From NCBI RefSeq assembly GCF_016741875.1, contig NZ_JAERRF010000010.1, positions 246,334 through 310,333 of the forward strand: 64,000 nucleotides of DNA. Reading direction: 5' to 3'. Below the pieces are notes generated by a model that worked only from the letters and a program-made list of their open reading frames with translations, had not been told where the DNA came from and did no database searches. Positions within the stretch are counted from its first letter, which is position 1. Each line of letters begins with the position of its first letter. Positions 58,742-64,000 of the stretch are shown here, in pieces. The position numbers were made by a program, and so were the translations under genes. Source of the DNA: Streptomyces coffeae (GTDB taxonomy: Bacteria; Actinomycetota; Actinomycetes; Streptomycetales; Streptomycetaceae).

Positions 58742-59053
58742 ATGCCCCAGACCAGCAAGAAAGCCGCTCCCCGCCCGACCAAGGCGCCAACTCCAGACCT
58801 GGACACCACACCCACTACCGGTGTGCTGTGCGGGCAGGAACTCGAAGTGCTGCCCGTGTCCAAGTGGCGATCCAGCACCATGAACGCCCTGCAAAACGGC
58901 GACCTCGAAAGCTGGGCCCATGCCGCCCTCACCCCCGAGGGCTACGAGACCTGGCAGGAGATCGACCCCACGATGGAGGAGATCGCCGAGTTCTTCACCT
59001 CCATGAACGGACAGCCCGGCATGCCCAACCGGGCGGCCCGCCGGGCGCGGTGA
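58742..59053 (+). CDS. Small acidic island protein (tail-chaperone-like composition)
   Basis: A 103-residue protein: a Pro/Thr-rich N-terminus, then VLPVSKWRSSTMNALQNGDL, ESWAHAALTPEGYETWQEID and a NRAARRAR end. Composition and the terminal RAARRAR resemble phage tail-assembly chaperones, but no tail genes are here, so this is a weak clue. AAGGA precedes ATG 58742; ATG 58700 overlaps the previous stop and is an alternative start. Ends in a GTGA overlap. Confidence 0.6.
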   Translation: MPQTSKKAAPRPTKAPTPDLDTTPTTGVLCGQELEVLPVSKWRSSTMNALQNGDLESWAHAALTPEGYETWQEIDPTMEEIAEFFTSMNGQPGMPNRAARRAR

Positions 59054-59700
59054 TCAGCGTGGCCGCGACTCAGGAATGGCTGGGTGTCCTGGACACCGTG
59101 CAGTACCACTGGCGCCTTCTCGACGACGACTATCAGGCGGCCCTCGCCAAGAACCTGTCCCAGGACATCGCCGAACTCCGGGTCATCGGCGAAAGGCGCC
59201 TGGCCTGGTACCTGGATCGCGCCCACCCCAACAACCGGGCAGCCATGCTGTGGGAAGCCTGGGAGAGCGGCAAACTCCTGCCCCGCGTGCTCGCCGGCTT
59301 CCTGGGCACCACCTGTTTCCTCGGCGGGCTGTCCACCCTCTCAATCGACCAGTGGCGCACCCTCGCCGACGCCGCCGGATACACCCAAGACGGCCGACAG
59401 TACCGCCGCCCAAGCCGACCCATCGAACTCTGGCGCGGGGCCGTCCGCGGCGGAGCGTTCTGGACCTCGTACATCGAGTTCGGGCAGATGTACCAGGAAC
59501 GGCGGCCGGGAGCCCGCCTGTGGCGCACCGTCGCACCGCCCGAGGCTCTGCTGTGTCGCAACGTGTGGCTCAACGACGGCTGGGATGAGTTCGTGGTCGA
59601 CACCCGCGGGCTGACGATCCACCAGGCCGAGCCAGCCGAACCGCTCACCCTCGAGCCCAAGACCCCTCGACCCGACCACATCCCTGCGAATCACTTCTAG
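59050..59700 (+). CDS. Putative ADP-ribosyltransferase-fold protein
   Basis: A 216-residue protein. Its C-terminal half has the R-S-E motif order of ADP-ribosyltransferases: an arginine in IELWRGAVRGG (Arg129), an aromatic-Thr-Ser strand AFWTSYIEF (138-140) and a glutamate before hydrophobic strands, WDEFVVDTRGL (Glu180). The first 100 residues are helical. GTG 59050 overlaps the preceding stop. If active it would modify a protein or nucleic acid, perhaps of a phage or host. The fold is inferred from motif spacing only. Confidence 0.5.
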   Translation: MISVAATQEWLGVLDTVQYHWRLLDDDYQAALAKNLSQDIAELRVIGERRLAWYLDRAHPNNRAAMLWEAWESGKLLPRVLAGFLGTTCFLGGLSTLSIDQWRTLADAAGYTQDGRQYRRPSRPIELWRGAVRGGAFWTSYIEFGQMYQERRPGARLWRTVAPPEALLCRNVWLNDGWDEFVVDTRGLTIHQAEPAEPLTLEPKTPRPDHIPANHF

Positions 59701-59709
59701 GAGAACGCC

Positions 59710-60318
59710 ATGACCCCCGAGCAGATCCGCCAGGCATACAACCGCAAGATCGAAAGCATTCGTGCCCGGCAAGACCTCACCCCGCAGGCCAAGCAGGTTG
59801 CCATGGCCCGCGCTCACACGGCCACCGTCACCAAGCTCAACGACGCGTACCAGGCCGACCGGCAGCAGTACGAGACCCGCCGCGCCACCCTGGAGAAGCG
59901 GCTCTACGGCAACCGGGAACTCACGGGCGCCGACGCCATCAGCGCCCGGGACGCCCGCGAACGCGCCGCCCGGTACACCCACCCCGACGAGGCCATGGCC
60001 GCCTACCAGCGGGCTCAGCGCGACGGAGACCGCGACATGATGCGCGCCCTCGGCAGCTGGGCCGCCGACCAGGCCGCCATCCCCGTCCTCGGCGACGCCT
60101 GGCGCCCCCTCGTCGAGCAGCACGCCGCAGCCACCCCCGGCTACGCCGCCAACCTCGAAGAGCTCCGCTCTCTCCGCGAGCCCGGCACCTACGACGACAC
60201 CAGCTACCTCACACCCGCCGTGCCGTCCGAACTCGGACGGATGAGCGTCCACCAGGTCGCCATGCTCGCCGACAGCGACCTGACCGTGTACGGCAACGAC
60301 GCACCGGAGGCAGCGTGA
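59710..60318 (+). CDS. Helical/coiled-coil island protein (unknown)
   Basis: A 202-residue, highly charged helical protein (QIRQAYNRKIESIRARQDLT, DAYQADRQQYETRRATLEKR) with coiled-coil character up to about residue 70, then DEAMAAYQRAQRDGDRDMMR. AGGAGAA lies before the ATG. Coiled coils of this kind occur in scaffold-like proteins, but nothing here proves it. Overlaps the next gene (GTGA). Confidence 0.65.
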   Translation: MTPEQIRQAYNRKIESIRARQDLTPQAKQVAMARAHTATVTKLNDAYQADRQQYETRRATLEKRLYGNRELTGADAISARDARERAARYTHPDEAMAAYQRAQRDGDRDMMRALGSWAADQAAIPVLGDAWRPLVEQHAAATPGYAANLEELRSLREPGTYDDTSYLTPAVPSELGRMSVHQVAMLADSDLTVYGNDAPEAA

Positions 60319-61157
60319 TCGACTTCGGCCACGACACAGGCAAGGCACAAGCCGCCGTCACCGCGGCCCGGCGCCGCAAGCTCCCCGTACCGGCAGAGAT
60401 CGACGCCACGGCCGCCATGTGGCAGGTCGTCATGGACGCCGCCCACAAGCGGGTGCCCGACCGGCCCGGCCGCGACGACGTACCCGCCACCGCGGAGGAA
60501 CTGGCCGCGCTCATCGAGGAGCGGGCACGGCGGCACAGGGAAGCCGAGTCACTGCGGTACGTCTCCAGCGACTTCAAGGAACCCGTCTCCAGGCGCTACA
60601 ACACCCTCGTCCGCGAGCAGGCGCCCAAGTGGATCGCCGGACTACAGCCCACGTTCCTCGCCCTCACCAAGACCCTGACCGTGCAGGCGAAGAAGCTCCC
60701 CGGACACCTCGACGTGCGCACCCTCGACTGGCGCGACCCCGCGGTATCCGGGCCGTGGGAGCGGGCAGAGTCCGCAGCTATCCAGCTCGACCAGCTCGTC
60801 GCCGACCGGCAGATCATGGCGCGCGCCGTCGGGCAGGACCTCGGCCGCGACGCTGAACTGTGGGCAGTCGCCAAGCTGGCCAAGGACCCAGAGGACGCCG
60901 ACGTGTTCGGTCACAAGCTGCGCGACCAGGTCGGGCCAGCACTCCGAGAATGGCGCGACCTGCGCCACCAGCCGACGTCACGCTGGCTGTGCATCGCACG
61001 CTCACCACACCTCGAGCTGTCGCTCGCCACACCAGGCGAGGTCGAGCAGCGGCAGGCCACCATGGGCCGCTGGCACGACGCGGTACAGGTGATCATGACG
61101 TCTGGTCTGTCACGGCAGCAGGCACAGCAGGCAGTCGAGCAGGCACTGCGAGCGTGA
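60315..61157 (+). CDS. Island protein of unknown function (280 aa)
   Basis: A 280-residue mixed helical protein (AAMWQVVMDAAHKRVPDRPG; KWIAGLQPTFLALTKTLTVQ; DQLVADRQIMARAVGQDLG) with no recognised motif. GTG 60315 overlaps the previous stop, with GGAGG upstream. A 12-bp hairpin about 110 bases downstream probably ends this operon. Confidence 0.65.
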   Translation: MIDFGHDTGKAQAAVTAARRRKLPVPAEIDATAAMWQVVMDAAHKRVPDRPGRDDVPATAEELAALIEERARRHREAESLRYVSSDFKEPVSRRYNTLVREQAPKWIAGLQPTFLALTKTLTVQAKKLPGHLDVRTLDWRDPAVSGPWERAESAAIQLDQLVADRQIMARAVGQDLGRDAELWAVAKLAKDPEDADVFGHKLRDQVGPALREWRDLRHQPTSRWLCIARSPHLELSLATPGEVEQRQATMGRWHDAVQVIMTSGLSRQQAQQAVEQALRA

Positions 61158-61266
61158 CCCATGAACGTCGGCGTCAACGGCACCTCGCAGCGGCAGGGCA
61201 TGACCGCGGCGAGACCGATGGTGAACAGCGGTCATTCAGCCGCCGCGACCCACCAGCGCCGACCAC

Positions 61267-61299
61267 GGCCCGGACGGCAACGCGCCAGCCGTCCGGGCC
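61267..61299 (+). terminator. 12-bp hairpin between the replication operon and the terS-like operon
   Basis: GGCCCGGACGGC (61267-61278) pairs with GCCGTCCGGGCC (61288-61299) across nine bases. It would separate the early rightward operon from the next transcription unit. Confidence 0.65.
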
Positions 61300-61341
61300 A
61301 GCACAAACCAGGACCAACCACCCTGGCGGGAGATCCCCGTA

Positions 61342-61362
61342 CCCGATCTTGCAGGGATCGGG
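61342..61362. promoter_or_regulatory. Palindrome upstream of the terS-like operon
   Basis: CCCGATC (61342-61348) and GATCGGG (61356-61362) around TTGCAGG; TATACC (61367-61372) follows. Such an operator would let the packaging-type gene be controlled separately from replication. Confidence 0.5.
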
Positions 61363-61424
61363 ACCGTATACCTGTCGCCTGTCGCTGCATCGCAGAAACG
61401 TTGGATTTACCAGGGAGGCCGATC

Positions 61425-61853
61425 GTGGCTGACGACGAGAACACCCCCACACCGGCCCCTGACGGGCTCGGGGAGCGCGGTTTGAGGCTCTGGACGGACA
61501 CTGTCGCAGAGCTGGAGATGGACCCTGACGAGCTGCTTCTGCTGGAGGAAGCGGCGCATCTGGCGGACGAGCTGGACGAGATGGGCACCCTGCTGGCGAA
61601 CTCGGCGATGCTGTCGACGGGTTCGCGCGGTCAGGTGGTCGCCAACCCGCTGATCCGCGAGATCCGCGGGCATCGTCTGGCCTTGTCGCGCATTCTGCGG
61701 CAGCTGGGGGCGACTCGGCCCGGGGAGGACGAGCAGGAGCGGCTGACGCCCTCGCAGCGCGGCCGTAAGGCGGCGATGGCCCGGCATCACGGGGCGCGTT
61801 CCCTGGCCCCGGTACGTCCGATGTGGCCGCCGCGGGAAGGGGATGCGTCGTGA
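61425..61853 (+). CDS. Terminase small-subunit-like protein
   Basis: A 142-residue protein with the pattern of actinophage small terminases: GLGERGLRLWTDTVAELEMD, PDELLLLEEAAHLADELDEM, a central variable part, then VVANPLIREIRGHRLALSRI. GTG 61425 has AGGGAGG upstream, and the coding frame downstream of it is the conserved one. Satellites carry such a gene to redirect packaging of their DNA into helper-phage heads. No large terminase is in the window. Two small overlapping genes follow. Confidence 0.65.
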   Translation: MADDENTPTPAPDGLGERGLRLWTDTVAELEMDPDELLLLEEAAHLADELDEMGTLLANSAMLSTGSRGQVVANPLIREIRGHRLALSRILRQLGATRPGEDEQERLTPSQRGRKAAMARHHGARSLAPVRPMWPPREGDAS

Positions 61854-62143
61854 GTCGGCTCCGTGCCCGCCAGGGGTCGTCGGAGATGCCGCGGCACGTC
61901 TTGGAGTTGCAGCCGGACCGGTACTGGGAGGCGGCGGCGAGCTATCTCGAGAACCATCCGGATGACACGTTCTGGGCTGCGATGGCGGTGTGGCGGGCTT
62001 TCCTCGCGGAGCGGCGGGAGTGGCTGCGGGATCACGGTGTTCCCCGGCGCGTTGACGGCCGCGACACCCTGGGTACGCCTCGGCCGCCGTTTGCGTGGGT
62101 GCGGTTGACGTTCGGTACTCCAGAGCCGCGGTGGCCGTCGTGA
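61850..62143 (+). CDS. Small island protein after the terS-like gene (unknown)
   Basis: A 97-residue protein (MPRHVLELQPDRYWEAAASY; DDTFWAAMAVWRAFLAERRE; TPRPPFAWVRLTFG) with Trp-rich helices and no known motif. GTG 61850 overlaps the previous stop (GTGA). Operon position suggests a packaging- or satellite-related role. Confidence 0.6.
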   Translation: MSRLRARQGSSEMPRHVLELQPDRYWEAAASYLENHPDDTFWAAMAVWRAFLAERREWLRDHGVPRRVDGRDTLGTPRPPFAWVRLTFGTPEPRWPS

Positions 62144-62469
62144 GCCGTCGCCGGCGACCGTCTGCCGCCCATATGCCCGTGTGTCTGGCCCGGTTCGACT
62201 GGCGGGAGTGGCGTCGGCCGGCCCCGGCCGACCATCCGGCCCCGTCCTACGTCGAGTGGTACCTCGGGTTGCTCGACTGGCAGGAAGCGAGGGATGCATG
62301 GCTGGCCGGCCAGCCGGTGCTTCTGCCGCCGGAGCGGCCGTTGCCGGACCCGCTCCCGTACACGGGCGTTCTGCCGCCGCTCGGCGCGGCCCGGCCGCTC
62401 CGGAACGATGTGCCTGCGGATCATCAGGGGCGGCGCATCGCGACGTACCACCGTCACCGGTCGTCTTAG
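62140..62469 (+). CDS. Last small gene of the island operon (unknown)
   Basis: A 109-residue protein (SRRRRPSAAHMPVCLARFDW; APSYVEWYLGLLDWQEARDA; GVLPPLGAARPLRND), Pro/Trp/Arg-rich. GTG 62140 overlaps the previous stop. After it no convincing gene is found to the window end. Confidence 0.55.
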   Translation: MSRRRRPSAAHMPVCLARFDWREWRRPAPADHPAPSYVEWYLGLLDWQEARDAWLAGQPVLLPPERPLPDPLPYTGVLPPLGAARPLRNDVPADHQGRRIATYHRHRSS

Positions 62470-62521
62470 GTGCGGGCCCCTGTCCAGCACGGTTCGTCCG
62501 CAACGGCTGACCCGGCTATGG

Positions 62522-62615
62522 CCCGACTATGACCCGTCTAGATCATGGTCGGGCCTCGGTCCGTAGACGGGCCTCAGACGGCCCATAGACGGCCGTTAGC
62601 CGGGTCATAGTCGGG
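62522..62615. repeat. Dyad block 1 (CTATGACCCG family)
   Basis: CCCGACTATGACCCG (62522-62536) and its exact complement CGGGTCATAGTCGGG (62601-62615) enclose several TAGACGG words (near 62563 and 62586). Confidence 0.8.
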
Positions 62616-62638
62616 TGACAAGTCGGGGCATTCCGGGT

Positions 62639-62788
62639 GCTCAAGCCCCTGCTCAGCCCTGCTCAGAAATGCTCCGCCGCAGGTCAGGACTGCTCAGGCT
62701 GCTGCTCAGCGGCTGCTCAACTCGCTCGCTGAGCAGCCCGTGAGCAGGGCTTGAGCAGGCGCCCACCTGCGGATACGCCACCCTGAGC
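62639..62788. repeat. Dyad block 2 (GCTCA/TGAGC family)
   Basis: GCTCA occurs at 62639, 62651, 62661, 62692, 62704 and 62715, then TGAGC at 62730, 62741, 62752 and 62784. Arms CCGCAGGT (62677-62684) and ACCTGCGG (62765-62772) flank the centre. Confidence 0.85.
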
Positions 62789-62834
62789 AGGGCCGAGCAG
62801 GGGGATGATCAGGGCATTTCGGGTGTCCACCTAC

Positions 62835-62944
62835 CCGTCCCGACCCCGCCCCAAGGCCGTCCCGACCCCGTCCAGCAGCCGGGGGTGTCCGTGACTGTGG
62901 ACGCCCTCGGGACGGGCCTGGGACGGGGGTTGGCCGGGGTCGGG
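62835..62944. repeat. Dyad block 3 (GTCCCGACCCCG family)
   Basis: CCGTCCCGACCCCG occurs twice, exactly 22 bases apart (62835 and 62857). Inverted relatives CGGGACGGG (62908), GGGACGG (62920) and CCGGGGTCGGG (62934) follow. Confidence 0.78.
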
Positions 62945-62978
62945 CGGGGGACGGACGGGACATTTTGGTATGGCGTGA

Positions 62979-63128
62979 CCCCTGACAAGGTATGGATCGT
63001 CGCAGGTCAAGGTCTGCCACCAGGTCTGACAACCCCTGACAGAATCATGATCAACCGTCAGACCTTGTCAGGGGTGCTGGCAGGGGTCGACCTGCGGCGA
63101 TCCACGCGCTGTCAGGGGTCTGTCAGGG
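62979..63128. repeat. Dyad block 4 (CCCCTGACA family)
   Basis: CCCCTGACA at 62979 and 63033; TGTCAGGGG at 63066 and 63110 and TGTCAGGG at 63121. Inner arms GGATCGTCGCAGGTC (62994-63008) and GACCTGCGGCGATCC (63089-63103) match with one difference. Confidence 0.85.
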
Positions 63129-63149
63129 CTACAAATCCGGGCAAACTGG

Positions 63150-63260
63150 CCGTGACGTCCGCGTGACAGCGGGCCGGGTGCGCGTGACGCGTCACGCGCC
63201 CGTCACGCGCACTGTCGCGCGCTCCACCTGCGGTGTCACGCGGGCGTCACGCCCGGACGA
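63150..63260. repeat. Dyad block 5 (GTGACG family)
   Basis: Centred on the 20-base perfect palindrome GCGCGTGACGCGTCACGCGC (63180-63199), with GTGAC words to the left and GTCAC words to the right. Confidence 0.82.
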
Positions 63261-63274
63261 ACCAGGTCGAACTA

Positions 63275-63368
63275 CCCGTGATGGGGGCGTGATGGCATCA
63301 CGGGGTCGAGGCCCGGAATCACGGGTCCATCACGCCCACACCAGGCGTGATCACGCCCGCATCACGGG
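63275..63368. repeat. Dyad block 6 (GTGATG family)
   Basis: CCCGTGAT (63275) against ATCACGGG (63318 and 63361); GGGCGTGATG (63285) against CATCACGCCC (63328); CGTGATG-G-CATCACG at 63288-63302; and the palindrome GGCGTGATCACGCC at 63344-63357. Confidence 0.82.
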
Positions 63369-63397
63369 CACTTTGCCCCTGTATGCCCCCCGGACGC

Positions 63398-63520
63398 GCG
63401 TCCACTATGTCCTGGACATCCCCTGGACAGGGGGTGGACGCGACCCGGGTCATGTCCGGGTGCTGTCCGCCCTGCTGTCCGGGGTCAAATCGGGACATGT
63501 CCACCCGGTGTCCGGGTGGC
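63398..63520. repeat. Dyad block 7 (GGACA/TGTCC family)
   Basis: GCGTCCAC (63398-63405) and GTGGACGC (63434-63441) enclose ATGTCC-T-GGACAT (63407-63419). Further TGTCC/GGACA words continue to about 63516. Confidence 0.75.
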
Positions 63521-63626
63521 GCAGACCCGGCAGAACCCCGGCGGGCACCCGGCGGACTGGTGGTCAGCCTGACCATCTCGCCGGGTCCGTGCCGGGTGTC
63601 TGCCGGGCTGCCAGCGAGGACGAGGA

Positions 63627-63649
63627 GGGTGCGGCTATATGCCGCACCC
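63627..63649. terminator. Perfect 9-bp hairpin
   Basis: GGGTGCGGC (63627-63635) and GCCGCACCC (63641-63649) around TATAT. It may be a terminator or another dyad unit. Confidence 0.55.
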
Positions 63650-63715
63650 CTGGCGGACCTCAGCAGGCGATCATTCACTCCCCGTGACAGGTGAACTCTC
63701 AGGGTGCTACGCGCG

Positions 63716-63784
63716 CCCGTGCGCGCACGGGCCAGTCACTGACTTCCTTTAAGGAGGTCTGTCAGATCCGCGCGCGCACGGGCC
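63716..63784. repeat. Dyad block 8 (GCGCGCACGGG family)
   Basis: The palindrome CCCGTGCGCGCACGGG (63716-63731) is followed by GCGCGCACGGGCC again at 63772-63784. Between them TTCCTTTAAGGA forms a small AT-rich palindrome. Confidence 0.7.
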
Positions 63785-63824
63785 GATCCCCGCAACTGAA
63801 GTCCTTTGTCTGTGCCGGACTCCG

Positions 63825-63993
63825 CTGGCCCCACCCCACCGGATTCAGCTGGCCCCACCAGGTGTTCGACTGCCGGGCCGGTGGAGGGTCGGCGCACAGG
63901 CGCAGCCAGCGAGAAGAGGTCGGAAGGGGCAGGGGCGACCGGTCGGCTGCCAGTTCGAGGGGTGGGGCCAGAACAGTCCGGCGGGGTGGGGCC
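63825..63993. repeat. Dyad block 9 (GGCCCCACC family)
   Basis: CTGGCCCCACC at 63825 and 63849; GGTGGGGCCAG at 63961 and GGTGGGGCC at 63985. The window ends in this block. Confidence 0.78.
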
Positions 63994-64000
63994 GCTGAAC

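Larger units (their letters stand above)
53977..62469. mobile_element. Integrative island resembling a phage-inducible chromosomal island (satellite)
   Basis: Gene order: integrase and XRE repressor leftward; then rightward two HTH proteins, an unknown, a replication-type ATPase with iteron-like repeats, small genes, a terminase-small-subunit-like gene and two more. No structural, portal, large-terminase or conjugation genes are present in the window. The order matches phage satellites of the PICI type; an AICE (integrating conjugative element) normally has a TraB/FtsK-like gene, absent here. The right end is not located and may lie in or beyond the repeat region at 62.5-64 kb. Confidence 0.65.
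62470..64000. repeat. Non-coding region of serial dyad blocks made from different short words
   Basis: Successive blocks of about 60-180 bases are each built from one short word, with left copies in one orientation and right copies mostly inverted: CCCGACTATGACCCG, GCTCA, GTCCCGACCCCG, CCCCTGACA, GTGACG/CGTCAC, GTGATG/CATCAC, GGACA/TGTCC, GCGCGCACGG and GGCCCCACC. Open frames here (for example 62885-63687) consist of the repeats and lack ribosome sites. The blocks are listed separately. Confidence 0.75.

Noticed and set aside
61161..61424. Upstream extension of the terS-like gene, and an overlapping frame at 61225-61484
   Set aside because: The AGGGAGG site points to GTG 61425; the extension and the other frame have no usable start codon with a ribosome site.
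62885..63687. Two overlapping open frames in the repeat region
   Set aside because: They are made of the dyad words themselves, lack ribosome sites and resemble no protein.
62470..64000. CRISPR array
   Set aside because: Words vary from block to block, spacing is irregular, there are no unique spacers of constant length and no cas genes.
62470..64000. Streptomyces telomere or linear-plasmid end
   Set aside because: Palindromes are numerous, but the typical telomere sequences and a tap/tpg pair are absent; the words differ between blocks.

Overview
The window is 64 kb of very G+C-rich actinobacterial DNA, almost certainly from a Streptomyces chromosome. The evidence is dense GTG/ATG starts with AGGAGG-type ribosome sites and frequent ATGA/GTGA overlaps, two XRE-DUF5753/DUF397 sets, a complete conservon (CvnA-D plus a P450), SpoIIE-type phosphatase and RsbW-type kinase genes, MurT/GatD, and Streptomyces-type intergenic repeats. 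The species cannot be named from this sequence alone.

Bases 1-53.8 kb are chromosomal. From the left: the end of a SigB/F-type sigma factor, an alpha/beta hydrolase, a divergent LigC-type DNA ligase and LigD-type polymerase pair (end-joining repair), a GlxA-type regulator, a large PAS-GAF-SpoIIE phosphatase, and a two-gene amidohydrolase plus caspase-like protease operon. Next come a uracil-DNA-glycosylase-like protein, an RsbW-type ATPase with a coupled partner, and an XRE/DUF397 signalling set. Between 16 and 27 kb lie a cis-prenyltransferase, an acyl-CoA dehydrogenase with its divergent TetR regulator and a perfect operator, a peptide deformylase, murT-gatD (cell-wall lipid II amidation), pfkA and a CtaG-like protein. 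Three MITE-like elements sit among these genes. The conservon occupies 25.9-30.4 kb; its P450 has an EHVLW K-helix in place of ExxR.

From 30.6 to 53.8 kb: an acyltransferase, two divergent secreted peptidase genes, an orphan Phd antitoxin facing a clpP paralogue, an NlpC/P60 hydrolase, a cyclase-homology protein with an unknown C-terminal domain, a second XRE/DUF397 set, the biotin locus (bioF divergent from bioB-bioA-bioD), a toxin-antitoxin pair with a degenerate Fic-like motif, an orphan ABC ATPase, two coupled CNNM/CorC-type proteins behind a leader whose hairpin covers the ribosome site, and an SGNH hydrolase.

From about 53.9 kb to the right edge is a mobile island. A leftward repressor-integrase pair faces a rightward run of two HTH proteins, a replication-type P-loop ATPase followed by ten short repeats (candidate origin), a chain of small overlapping genes (one Cys-rich, one with ADP-ribosyltransferase-like motifs), and a terminase-small-subunit-like gene. 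The order (integrase, repressor, divergent excisionase-like HTH, replication protein plus iterons, terS-like) is that of phage-inducible chromosomal islands and other phage satellites; no capsid, tail, portal, large terminase or conjugation gene is visible. The last 1.5 kb contains no convincing gene. It is a series of dyad-symmetric blocks, each made from a different short word, mostly in one orientation on the left and the opposite on the right. I know of no described element with this layout, and it is the most unusual structure in the window.
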